Positions 44,043-52,239 of a stretch of DNA of 61,611 nucleotides are shown here, piece after piece. The stretch covers positions 1 through 61,611 of the forward strand of contig JALSQD010000008.1 in assembly GCA_026985615.1 (NCBI GenBank), in the 5' to 3' direction. The notes beneath the pieces were generated by a model, which worked only from the letters and a program-made list of their open reading frames with translations, was not told the origin of the DNA and ran no database searches. Both the position numbers and the translations under genes were made by a program. Numbering within the stretch: position 1 is the stretch's first letter; the number at the start of each line of letters is the position of its first letter. Origin of the DNA: Thermaceae bacterium (lineage in GTDB: Bacteria > Deinococcota > Deinococci > Deinococcales > Marinithermaceae).

Positions 44043-45221
44043 CTAGTGCGGCAGGTAGCTCCAGGGGTTGCGCGTACCCCCGTTGATGCGAACCTCGAAG
44101 TGCAGGTGCGGCCCGGTGGCGAAGCCGGTGCGGCCGACGTAGCCCAGAAGCGCCCCCTGCTTGACGCGCTGGCCGCGCTTGACGGCAATGCGCGACATGT
44201 GGGCGTAGAGCGTCTCCACGCCGCCGCCGTGGTCCACCTTGACGTAGTAGCCGTAGCCGACGCGCGACCAGCCGGCCTCGACCACCACGCCACCCTTGGC
44301 GGCGTAGATGGGCGTACCCTGCGGCGCGGCTAGGTCGATGCCGGTGTGCACCCGGCGGAAGCGCCGGTAGTAACGCGAGTCGTGGTAGGCCGCGGAGACG
44401 CGGAAGCTCGTCAGCGGCCACTGGAATCCCTGCGCCGAGGTCCCGCCGCGGTAGGCCACCTGACGCAGCCGCGCGGCGCGCTCCGCGGCCAGGCGGCGCC
44501 TGCGCTCCTCGGCCAGACGGCGTTCCTCCTTGCGCCGCTCCTCAAGCCGGGCCATAGCCTCCTGGGCGGCCACGCCGGGGACCAGTAAGCGATCACCGGC
44601 GCGCAGCTCGAGGGGGTTGTCCAGGCCGTTGGCCTCGGCGAGCTGGACCACGTCCACGCGGTAGCGGCGGGCGATCGAGTCCAGCGTCTCCCCTTCCTGT
44701 ACCTTGATCAGGAGGCCGCGCTCACGGGTGGGGACGTAGAGCCGCGTGCCCACGGGGAGCTGATCGAGGCTCGCAAGGTCAGGGTTGGCCGAAACCAGGT
44801 CGATGATGCGCAGGCCGAACTCGCCGGCGATGCGCTCGAGCGAGTCCCCCGGCCGCACGGTGTAGACCTGCACGCCCGGCGGCAGCCGCGGCTCGTCCTC
44901 GCGCTTGACGCGAATGGGCACGCGCAGCTCCTGGCCGGGGCGCAACAGGTCGCCCTTGAGGCCGGAGAGCTTCCTGATCTCGCCCACGTCGCTACCGTAG
45001 CGCGCCGCGATCAGCACCAACGACTCGCCCGGCTGCACGGTATGAAATACCACCCCGTAGTTCGGGGCGGGCTGGAGCACGATGACCTCGTCCTGCGGGG
45101 GGCGTAGGGCGGCTTCGAGCTCAGGCAGAATATCGAGCGGGGAAATCGGAATGGCCAGCAGGCTCCCCGCCAAAATCCACACCGCACCTTGTCCACGCAA
45201 ATCCGCCACCGCCGCCTCCAA
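44043..45221 (-). CDS. M23 (LytM) peptidase with three LysM domains
   Basis: A 392-residue cell-wall protein: N-terminal hydrophobic segment, three LysM repeats (about 60-105, 120-165 and 170-215; HTVQPGESLVLIAARYG, YTVRPGDSLERIAGEFG, KVQEGETLDSIARRYR), a charged coiled linker, and a C-terminal M23 domain (about 270-392, HTGIDLAAPQGTPIYAA, GPHLHFEVRING). It likely cuts or regulates peptidoglycan cross-links. TATAAT (45232-45227) ends five bases before the TTG at 45221. A GTG at 45209 behind GGAGG is the alternative start. Confidence 0.9.
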   Translation of the reverse strand: MEAAVADLRGQGAVWILAGSLLAIPISPLDILPELEAALRPPQDEVIVLQPAPNYGVVFHTVQPGESLVLIAARYGSDVGEIRKLSGLKGDLLRPGQELRVPIRVKREDEPRLPPGVQVYTVRPGDSLERIAGEFGLRIIDLVSANPDLASLDQLPVGTRLYVPTRERGLLIKVQEGETLDSIARRYRVDVVQLAEANGLDNPLELRAGDRLLVPGVAAQEAMARLEERRKEERRLAEERRRRLAAERAARLRQVAYRGGTSAQGFQWPLTSFRVSAAYHDSRYYRRFRRVHTGIDLAAPQGTPIYAAKGGVVVEAGWSRVGYGYYVKVDHGGGVETLYAHMSRIAVKRGQRVKQGALLGYVGRTGFATGPHLHFEVRINGGTRNPWSYLPH

Positions 45222-45234
45222 CGCGGATTATAAC

Positions 45235-46518
45235 CTATTTTGCCGCTAAGGTAGCCAGGAATTCCTTGTTCGACTTGGTGCGCTTGAGGCGACCCAGCAG
45301 CATCTCCATGGCCTCGGCCGGGTCCATGTCAGCGAGCACCTTGCGCAAGAGCCACATCTTGTGCAGCGTCTCCTCGTCAAGCAGGAGTTCTTCGCGACGG
45401 GTACCCGACTTGAGGATGTCGATGGCCGGGAAGATGCGCCGCTCCTCCAGCCGACGCGAGAGGTGCAGCTCCATGTTGCCGGTGCCCTTGAACTCCTCGA
45501 AAATCACGTCGTCCATGCGGCTGCCGGTCTCGACCAATGCGGTCGCCAGGATGGTGAGCGAACCGCCGCCACGGATGTTGCGGGCCGCGCCCAAAAAGCG
45601 CTTGGGAAAGTGCAGCGCCGCCGAGTCGAGGCCGCCCGAGAGGGTGCGCCCGGTGGGCGGGGTGACCAGGTTGTTGGCGCGCGCCAGGCGGGTGATCGAG
45701 TCGAGCAGGATGACCACGTGGCCGCCCTCCTCGACGATGCGGCGAGCACGCTCGTGCACGAACTCGGCCACGCGGATATGGTTCTGGGGCGGCTCGTCGA
45801 AGGTGCTGGCGATGACCTCGGCCTTCTCCACCGACTCGCGGAAGTCGGTGACCTCTTCGGGCCGCTCGTCGATGAGCAGCACGATCACCTTGACGTCAGG
45901 CTCGTTGGTGAGGATGGCGTTGGCGATCTTCTTGAGGAGCGTGGTCTTACCGGCCTTGGGCGGCGCCACGATGAGGCCGCGCTGACCACGCCCGATGGGC
46001 ACGAGCAGGTCGATGACGCGGGTGGAGAGCTCTTCGGGGGTTGTTTCCAGCTTGAGCTGGCGGTCGGGGAACTGGGGCACCAGCTCGTCGAACTTGGGGC
46101 GCTTGAGCGCCAGCGCGGGCTCAAGCCCGTTGATGGCCTCGACCCGGATCAGGGTGCCGTAGCGCTCGTTCTCACGCGGCGGGCGCGCCTTGCCCACGAT
46201 GTAGTCGCCGGTGCGCAGCTGGAATTGCTTGATCAGGCCAGCGCTCACGATAACGCTGCGCGAGTCGAGGTTGTAGACGTTGTCCTGGAGGAAACCGTAG
46301 CCGTCGGGGCTGGTCTCGAGGTAGCCCTTGGCCAGCGAAAGGCCCTCGTCCTGGGCCTGGTGCTCCAGGATGGCCATGATCAGCTCGTCCTTGCCGAGCT
46401 TCTTGTAGTTCTTGATGCCCATCTGCGTGGCGATCAGATGAAGCTCGGGCAGAATCTTGGCGTTGAGCTCCTTGTACGATTGTGCGGTTTCGGTGGGGTT
46501 GGTCTTCTTCTTGCTCAT
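45235..46518 (-). CDS. rho: Transcription termination factor Rho
   Basis: The 427-residue hexameric helicase has the N-terminal RNA-binding OB fold (GYLETSPDGYGFLQDNVYNL), Walker A VAPPKAGKTTLL, Walker B VIVLLIDERPEEVTDF, and the Q/R-loop regions near LARANNLVTPPTGRTLSGG. No insertion is seen. Its ATG overlaps the upstream transaldolase-like stop by four bases. The M23 gene starts 14 bases after it. Confidence 0.97.
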   Translation of the reverse strand: MSKKKTNPTETAQSYKELNAKILPELHLIATQMGIKNYKKLGKDELIMAILEHQAQDEGLSLAKGYLETSPDGYGFLQDNVYNLDSRSVIVSAGLIKQFQLRTGDYIVGKARPPRENERYGTLIRVEAINGLEPALALKRPKFDELVPQFPDRQLKLETTPEELSTRVIDLLVPIGRGQRGLIVAPPKAGKTTLLKKIANAILTNEPDVKVIVLLIDERPEEVTDFRESVEKAEVIASTFDEPPQNHIRVAEFVHERARRIVEEGGHVVILLDSITRLARANNLVTPPTGRTLSGGLDSAALHFPKRFLGAARNIRGGGSLTILATALVETGSRMDDVIFEEFKGTGNMELHLSRRLEERRIFPAIDILKSGTRREELLLDEETLHKMWLLRKVLADMDPAEAMEMLLGRLKRTKSNKEFLATLAAK

Positions 46519-47207
46519 AGTTCTTGCTTCGCCTTCTCCCAGTCCGAGAGGAAACGCTCGATGCCGATGTCGGTGAGGGGATGTTTGAGGAGCGCCTTGA
46601 ACACGCCGTAGGGAATCGTAGCAATGTCGGCGCCTGCGAGGGCCGCCTCGGTAACGTGCTGGGGGTGGCGGATGGAGGCGGCGATGATCTCGGCCTCGAT
46701 ACCGTGCAGGTCGTAGATCTCGCGAATCGTGCGCACGAGCTCGACGCCGCTCCAGCCGGTGTCGTCGATCCGACCCAGGAAGGGGCTCACGTAGCGCGCC
46801 CCCGCGCGGGCGGCGAGAAGGGCCTGGTTGGCCGAGAAGATGAGGGTCATATTGACCGCGATGCCCTCGTCCGCGAGGCGGCGGCAGGCCGCAAGGCCGG
46901 TGGCGGTCACGGGCAGCTTGATGACCACGTGCTCGCTCAGCGCCGCCAGCTTCTCGCCCTCGGCGACCATGCCGTCGGCGTCGGTGGAGAGCGCCTCGGC
47001 GGAAACCGGAGCCTGCACGAGCTCGGCGATCTCACGCACGACCCCGGTGAAACGTTCGTAGAAGGCCGCTTCCGACTCGAAGCGCTCGCCCGCCTGGGTG
47101 AGGGCCTTGGCTACGAGGCTAGGGTTGGTGGTCACGCCAGAAAGCACGCCCATCGCGTGGATCTCGCGAATCTCCTGCACGTTGGCGGTATCAAGGTATA
47201 ACTTCAT
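46515..47207 (-). CDS. fsa: Transaldolase-like / fructose-6-phosphate aldolase (TalC family)
   Basis: A 230-residue protein of the short transaldolase family. The start MKLYLDTANVQEI, the segment VTTNPSLVAKA, the Schiff-base Lys in HVVIKLPVT and YVSPFLGRIDD are typical. Sequence alone does not separate transaldolase from fructose-6-phosphate aldolase. AGGAG precedes the ATG. A TTGACC box at 47253-47248 with CATAGA 17 bases on may be its promoter. It is translationally coupled to rho. Confidence 0.92.
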   Translation of the reverse strand: MKLYLDTANVQEIREIHAMGVLSGVTTNPSLVAKALTQAGERFESEAAFYERFTGVVREIAELVQAPVSAEALSTDADGMVAEGEKLAALSEHVVIKLPVTATGLAACRRLADEGIAVNMTLIFSANQALLAARAGARYVSPFLGRIDDTGWSGVELVRTIREIYDLHGIEAEIIAASIRHPQHVTEAALAGADIATIPYGVFKALLKHPLTDIGIERFLSDWEKAKQEL

Positions 47208-47286
47208 AGGACTCCTCTGCTTTTTCTATGGAAACACCCTCTTAAGCGGTCAACCTATTGTATCCGACGATCGTGAGAACTGCAAG

Positions 47287-47353
47287 TTGCGCGTGCTACG
47301 GTCGTTTTGTAGGATTGCGGTGGACCGGCGGCCTACCGAGGCCCGATTATACT
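47287..47353 (+). promoter_or_regulatory. Promoter(s) of the ileS T-box leader
   Basis: TTGCGC (47287-47292) and TAGGAT (47310-47315) are 17 bases apart. A second -10-like TATACT lies at 47348-47353 without a clear -35. Either would start transcription upstream of the T-box stem I. Confidence 0.5.
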
Positions 47354-47359
47354 TCAGGC

Positions 47360-47698
47360 CGTCGGGGCTGTAAAGGCAACGATGGGGACGCGCCCCGTCC
47401 ACGCCTCCTACCAGCGAGCCGGGAGGGTGGGAGCCGGCAGGAGCGGGCGAGAGCGCCATCGCCCCGGAGCCGCGGGAAGAAAGGGCCCCAGCCCGAGTAG
47501 AACCCGCCGGGTGCGCCCGTGACAGCGCGGAACGAGAGCGTGGTCGGCCTCGCAGACTGGAAGTAGGAGGTAGGAAGTAGGGTTTGCCCCACCTCCCAAA
47601 ACCCACCTCCCACGCCCGGCGAAGCCCCACGAAGCGCGGTGGTACCGCGGAGCCCAACGCTTCGTCCGCGCACGCCCAGAGCGTGCGCGCGTTGTTTT
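47360..47698 (+). promoter_or_regulatory. T-box riboswitch (tRNA-Ile specific) controlling ileS
   Basis: The long gene-free leader is a T-box. The T-box sequence GGTGGTACCGCG is at 47638-47649, with TGGT able to pair with the ACCA end of tRNA-Ile. Stem I has the apical GGTGGGAG element (47426-47433) and the specifier ATC (47458-47460) in GCCATCGCCCC. GAGTAGAACCCG (47495-47506) is the usual linker. The antiterminator pairs GCGCGG (47634-47639) with CCGCGC (47666-47671). The competing terminator uses 47667-47675 with 47681-47689 plus TTGTTTT. Uncharged tRNA-Ile should therefore switch ileS on by antitermination. Confidence 0.9.
47667..47698 (+). terminator. Regulated terminator of the ileS T-box
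   Basis: CGCGCACGC (47667-47675) pairs with GCGTGCGCG (47681-47689) around CCAGA and is followed by TTGTTTT (47692-47698). The left arm overlaps the 3' half of the antiterminator, so the two structures exclude each other. The ileS ribosome binding site starts directly behind the T run. Confidence 0.82.
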
Positions 47699-47710
47699 GG
47701 AGGAGGAAGC

Positions 47711-50700
47711 ATGGCCGAAGAACCGTTGTTCCTGCCCGTAGAGAGCCCGAACTTTCCCAAGCTGGAAGAAGACGTGCTGGCGTTCTGGAAACGCGAGCGC
47801 ATCTTTCACAAGAGCCTCGAGAAGACCCAGGGAAGGCCCCAGTTCACCTTCTACGAAGGGCCGCCCACGGCCAACGGCCGGCCGGGCGTCCACCACGCCC
47901 AGGCGCGGGGATACAAGGACCTTTTCCCCCGCTTCAAGACCATGCAGGGCTACCACGTCCCCCGCAAGGCGGGTTGGGACACCCACGGCCTGCCGGTAGA
48001 GCTTGAGGTCGAGAAGAAGCTGGGGCTCAAGTCGAAGCGCGAGATCGAGCGCTACGGCATCGAGGCCTTCAACCGCGCCTGCAAGGCCTCGGTGCTCGAG
48101 TACGAAAAGGAGTGGGAACGGTTCACCGAGCGCATCGCCTACTGGGTGGACCTCGACGACGCCTACTACACCTTCGACAAGGACTACATCGAGTCGGTCT
48201 GGTGGTCGCTGCGGCAGCTGTGGGACAAGGACCTCCTCTACCGCGACTACAAGGTTGTGCCCTACTGCCCCCGCTGCGGCACGCCGCTTTCGAGCCACGA
48301 GGTAGCCGAGGGCTATAAGGAGATCACCGACCCCTCGGCCTACGTACGCTTCCCGCTCAAAGAGCCCGAGAAGCTGGGCCTGCCCGAGGGCAGCAGCCTG
48401 CTCGTCTGGACGACCACGCCCTGGACGCTTACCGGCAATGTGGCCGCGGCGGTGCACCCCGAGTTCGAGTACGCCGCCTTCGAGCACGACGGCAAGGTGC
48501 TCGTGCTCGAGTGCGAGCTGGGGCGCAAGCTGCTGGGCGAGGAGGCCCGCGAAGTGAAGCGCTTTCGCGGCACCGAGCTCGAGTACGCCCGCTACGAGCC
48601 GCCCTACCGCTTCATCGAACCCGACAAACCGGCCCATTTCGTGGTCCTGGCCGATTACGTCACCAAGGAAGACGGCACCGGCGTGGTGCACCAGGCCCCG
48701 GCCTTCGGCGCCGAGGACATGGAGGTGGCCCGCAAGTACGGCCTCGCGGTCCTGATCACGGTGGACGAGGAGGGCAAGCTGACCGTGGGGCCCTTCGCCG
48801 GCACCTTCTTCCGCGACGCCAACAAGCCCATCCTGCAGGACCTGCGCGAGCGCGGCCTCCTCTTCAAGCGCCTCGACTTCGTCCACAACTACCCCCACTG
48901 CTGGCGCTGCAAGACGCCGCTGATGTACTACGCCACCGATACCTGGTTCATCCAGAACACCCGCTACAAAGAAGAGCTGATCGCCAAGAACGAGGAGATC
49001 AACTGGATCCCGCCCCACATCAAGACGGGCCGCTACGGCGAGTGGCTGCGCAACCTGACCGACTGGGCGCTCTCGCGCAACCGCTACTGGGGCACCCCCC
49101 TGCCCGTCTGGATCTGTGAGGACTGCGGCCACCAGCACCTGGTGGGCTCGTTCGCCGAGCTCGAACAGCGCTCGAAAGAACCCGTGGATACCGGGGCCCC
49201 CGACTTCGACCCCCACCGCCCCTACGTGGACGAGGTGCAGCTCACCTGTGACAACTGCGGGGGCACGATGAAGCGAGTCCCCTACGTCATCGACGTCTGG
49301 TACGACTCAGGGGCGATGCCCTTCTCGCAGTTCCACCACCCCTTCGAGAACCAGGAGGTCTTCGAGCACAGCTTCCCCGCCGACTTCATCTCCGAGGCCA
49401 TCGACCAGACGCGCGGCTGGTTCAACAGCCTACACCAGCTGGGGGTGATGCTCTTCGACTCGGTTGCCTTCCGAAACGTCATCTGCCACGGCCACATCCT
49501 CGACGAGAAGGGCGAGAAGATGTCGAAGTCCAAGGGGAACATCGTCAATCCCTGGGACATCATCAACAGCTACGGCGCCGACGCTTTGCGCTGGTACATC
49601 TTCGTCTCGGCCCCGCCCGAGGCCTCGCGCCGCTTCGGACCCAACCTGGTCAAGGAGGCGCTGAAGGACTACTTCCTGACGCTGTGGAACGTCTACGGCT
49701 TCTTCGTGACCTACGCCAACCTCGACCGGCCCAACCTGAGCGAGCGGCCGGCGCTGGCGCAGCGCACCGAGATGGACCGCTGGCTCATCGCCCGGGTGCA
49801 GCGGCTCGTCGAGGAGGTGACCGCGGGGCTCGAGGCCTACGACCCCACCACCCCCGCCCGCAAGCTGCGCGACTTCGTGGTGCGCGACCTTTCCCAGTGG
49901 TACGTGCGCCGCAACCGCCGCCGCTTCTGGAAAAACGAAGACGCCGCCGACCGCGAGGCCGCCTACGCCACCCTATGGGAGGCGCTGGTGGCGGTGGCCC
50001 AGCTCACCGCACCCTTTACCCCCTTCGTCGCCGAGATGCTGTGGCAGAACCTGGTGCGCCGCGTCGAGGCCAGCGCCTCCGAGAGCGTGCACCTCTCCGA
50101 CTGGCCCCGCCCCGTGGCCGAGGCGGTGGACGAGGAGCTGCTCGCCGCCATGGAGGCCACGCTCACCGCGGTAGAGCTCGCGCGCGCCGCGCGCGCCCGC
50201 TCCGGCGTGCCTACGCGCACGCCCCTGCCTCGGCTAAGCCTCGTCGCCCCCGACGCGGCGAGCAAGGCCGGGCTCGAGCGCTTTATCGAGGAAATCAAGG
50301 ACGAGCTCAACGTCAAGGAGGTCGTGGTGCTCCTGCCCGAGGAGGCCCGGCTCGACTACCGCGTCAAGCCCAACCTGCCCAAGCTCGGCCCCAAGCTAGG
50401 TAAACGCATGAAAGCCCTGCAGCAGGCGCTGCGCGAAGCCGACGCCACCGAGCTGGCGCGGCAAGCGCTCGCGGGCGAAGCGGTGACGCTAGAGGTCGGC
50501 GACGAGCACTTCACCCTCGAGCCCGACGAGCTGCTGGTGGAGGCCACCGCGCCCGAAGGCTACGTGGCCGAGGCGCGCGGGGGCTACGTAGCCCTCTTCG
50601 ACACCCAAGTACCCGAGGAGCTGCGGGTCGAGGGCGCGGCCCGTGACCTGGTGCGGGCGATCCAGAACGCCCGCAAGGAGCTGGGGCTCGAGGTTTCCGA

Positions 50701-50881
50701 TCGCATCGAGCTCCGCTACCAGGCGAGCGGGCGCTACGCCGCCGCCTTCGAGCGCTTCGCGGGCCACATCGCCGAGGAGACGCTAGCCGTGCGCCTGGAG
50801 GCGGGCGGCGGCGAGGGCGAGCGGGCGGTGCGGCTTGAAGACGAGAACGGTAGCGCCGCGATCTGGATCGAAAAGGCCTGA
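47711..50881 (+). CDS. ileS: Isoleucyl-tRNA synthetase
   Basis: The 1056-residue class I synthetase carries the HIGH-equivalent GPPTANGRPGVHH near residue 50, a CP1 editing domain (WTTTPWTLTGN region), the signature KMSKSKGN and a long anticodon-binding C terminus. The GRPGVHH form is that of the eukaryote-like IleRS class also found in Thermus, which is generally less sensitive to mupirocin. ATG at 47711 follows GGAGGAGG. Expression is set by the T-box in front of it. Confidence 0.97.
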   Translation: MAEEPLFLPVESPNFPKLEEDVLAFWKRERIFHKSLEKTQGRPQFTFYEGPPTANGRPGVHHAQARGYKDLFPRFKTMQGYHVPRKAGWDTHGLPVELEVEKKLGLKSKREIERYGIEAFNRACKASVLEYEKEWERFTERIAYWVDLDDAYYTFDKDYIESVWWSLRQLWDKDLLYRDYKVVPYCPRCGTPLSSHEVAEGYKEITDPSAYVRFPLKEPEKLGLPEGSSLLVWTTTPWTLTGNVAAAVHPEFEYAAFEHDGKVLVLECELGRKLLGEEAREVKRFRGTELEYARYEPPYRFIEPDKPAHFVVLADYVTKEDGTGVVHQAPAFGAEDMEVARKYGLAVLITVDEEGKLTVGPFAGTFFRDANKPILQDLRERGLLFKRLDFVHNYPHCWRCKTPLMYYATDTWFIQNTRYKEELIAKNEEINWIPPHIKTGRYGEWLRNLTDWALSRNRYWGTPLPVWICEDCGHQHLVGSFAELEQRSKEPVDTGAPDFDPHRPYVDEVQLTCDNCGGTMKRVPYVIDVWYDSGAMPFSQFHHPFENQEVFEHSFPADFISEAIDQTRGWFNSLHQLGVMLFDSVAFRNVICHGHILDEKGEKMSKSKGNIVNPWDIINSYGADALRWYIFVSAPPEASRRFGPNLVKEALKDYFLTLWNVYGFFVTYANLDRPNLSERPALAQRTEMDRWLIARVQRLVEEVTAGLEAYDPTTPARKLRDFVVRDLSQWYVRRNRRRFWKNEDAADREAAYATLWEALVAVAQLTAPFTPFVAEMLWQNLVRRVEASASESVHLSDWPRPVAEAVDEELLAAMEATLTAVELARAARARSGVPTRTPLPRLSLVAPDAASKAGLERFIEEIKDELNVKEVVVLLPEEARLDYRVKPNLPKLGPKLGKRMKALQQALREADATELARQALAGEAVTLEVGDEHFTLEPDELLVEATAPEGYVAEARGGYVALFDTQVPEELRVEGAARDLVRAIQNARKELGLEVSDRIELRYQASGRYAAAFERFAGHIAEETLAVRLEAGGGEGERAVRLEDENGSAAIWIEKA

Positions 50882-50895
50882 GCCCGCAAGAAGAT

Positions 50896-50931
50896 GGGCC
50901 GCCGACGCGCGCCGGCGGCCCCTCGCCTTTT
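50896..50931 (+). terminator. Terminator behind ileS
   Basis: GGGCCGCCG (50896-50904) pairs with CGGCGGCCC (50913-50921) around an 8-base loop, followed by CTCGCCTTTT. It separates ileS from the convergent M50 peptidase gene, which ends six bases later. Confidence 0.7.
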
Positions 50932-50936
50932 CCGGG

Positions 50937-51608
50937 TCAGCCGAAGATGGTGCGGAAGTAGGTGCTCTGGGCCCAGTCGAGCATGCGCGAGATGGGGCCG
51001 TTGAACTGCAGGTCGAGGACGATGAGCAGGAAGGTGTACATCGCGTAGCGGTCAAGCCGCCAGAGGAAGGGGTGGTAGCGCTCGGGCAACAGCGCCATGA
51101 GGATGCGCGAGCCGTCGAGCGGGGGGATGGGCACCAGGTTGAACAACGCCAGGATCAGGTTGATGGCCCCGGCGTAGAAGGCGACCAGCGTGACCACACC
51201 CACCAGCCCGGCGGTGCGGTGCTCCACCAGGGTGGCGTAGACGGCGAGCGGCTGCGTCTCTTTGAGGTAGTACAGCAGTAGCCCGAAGAGCAGCGAGAGC
51301 GTCAGGTTGATGACGATGCCCGCGATCGAGACCACGAAGAGCCCCAGGCGGTAGGGGCGCAGGCGGCGGGTGTCGATCGGCACCGGCTTGGCCCAGCCGA
51401 CGCCGACGAAGAGCAGCAGCAGCGCGCCCATGGGGTCGAGGTGCTTGAGCGGGTTGAAGGTGAGCCGCCCCGCGCGCTTCGCGGTGTCGTCGCCGAAGAA
51501 GTAGGCGGCGTAGCCGTGGCCGAGCTCATGCAGCACGAGCGAGAAGATGAGCACGAGGGCAAGGACGAAGAAGGTGACGGGGTCCTGGGTGAGGAGCTGG
51601 ATGAGCAT
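50937..51608 (-). CDS. Site-2-protease-like membrane metalloprotease (M50)
   Basis: A 223-residue membrane protein with the zinc motif HELGH (His27, Glu28, His31) in the first helix and the second active-site segment LVPIPPLDGSR near residue 165. It belongs to the compact M50/FtsH-unrelated peptidase group common in thermophiles. The substrate is unknown. ATG at 51608 behind AGGAG gives this numbering. A GTG at 51632 would overlap the gene before. It is a tandem paralogue of the next gene. Confidence 0.88.
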   Translation of the reverse strand: MLIQLLTQDPVTFFVLALVLIFSLVLHELGHGYAAYFFGDDTAKRAGRLTFNPLKHLDPMGALLLLFVGVGWAKPVPIDTRRLRPYRLGLFVVSIAGIVINLTLSLLFGLLLYYLKETQPLAVYATLVEHRTAGLVGVVTLVAFYAGAINLILALFNLVPIPPLDGSRILMALLPERYHPFLWRLDRYAMYTFLLIVLDLQFNGPISRMLDWAQSTYFRTIFG

Positions 51609-51615
51609 GGGTCTC

Positions 51616-52239
51616 CTAGTAAAGGCCGACAAGCCTCAACAGGGTCTGCAAGAAGCTCATGAGGCCGGCCTGGACCGCGCCGAGGACGCCGGTGTAACTG
51701 AGGACGAGGAAGATGACGATGAAGCCGATGGGTCCGTAGGAGGCGAGCCGGTCCATGAAGCGGCGGGCCTCGTAGCTGCCGGCGGCGTAGACCGCGCGGG
51801 CGCCGTCTAGAGGCGGCACCGGGAAGAGGAAGACCGCGGCCTCGATGACCATGACCCCCGCAGCCACGCGCAGGCCGCGGGCGATGGGCTCGAGCCCCAG
51901 CCCGCCCGGCAAGAGCGCCGCGACGACCAGATAGACGAAGGCCGCGAGCAGAAAGCCCACGGGCCCGGAGAGCGCGGTGATGAGCCCCTTGCGCCCGTTC
52001 AGGCGAAAGGGCACGCTCTTCGGCCAGCCGAAGCCAAGAAGGGCGAGAAAGAGCAGGCCCAGCGGGTCGAGGTGCACCTTGGCGTCGAGGGTGAGGAAGC
52101 CCATGCGCCGCGGCAGGCTGTCGCCGAAGCGGTCGGCGACCCAGGCCTGCACCAGGTTGTGCACCACCAGCCCGAAGGCCGAGGCCGCGAAGGCGACCAA
52201 AAAGACCAGCGGTTGACTAAGGAGTGCGAGAAGTCCCAT
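51616..52239 (-). CDS. Catalytically dead M50-like membrane protein, paralogue of its neighbour
   Basis: This 207-residue protein aligns along its length with the adjacent M50 peptidase: both have FGD about ten residues after the motif, then HLDPLG/HLDPMG, GWPKSVP/GWAKPVP and a PPLDG segment. At the catalytic site it has HNLVQ (His27, Asn28, Gln31) in place of HELGH, so the Glu base and second zinc His are lost. It is probably a pseudoprotease acting as partner or regulator. It overlaps the CCA gene by 23 bases. Confidence 0.82.
   Translation of the reverse strand: MGLLALLSQPLVFLVAFAASAFGLVVHNLVQAWVADRFGDSLPRRMGFLTLDAKVHLDPLGLLFLALLGFGWPKSVPFRLNGRKGLITALSGPVGFLLAAFVYLVVAALLPGGLGLEPIARGLRVAAGVMVIEAAVFLFPVPPLDGARAVYAAGSYEARRFMDRLASYGPIGFIVIFLVLSYTGVLGAVQAGLMSFLQTLLRLVGLY

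Noticed and set aside
42437..44086. A 549-codon plus-strand frame opposite pdxT and pdxS
   Set aside because: Antisense shadow of two well-identified genes, rich in His, Leu and Gly.
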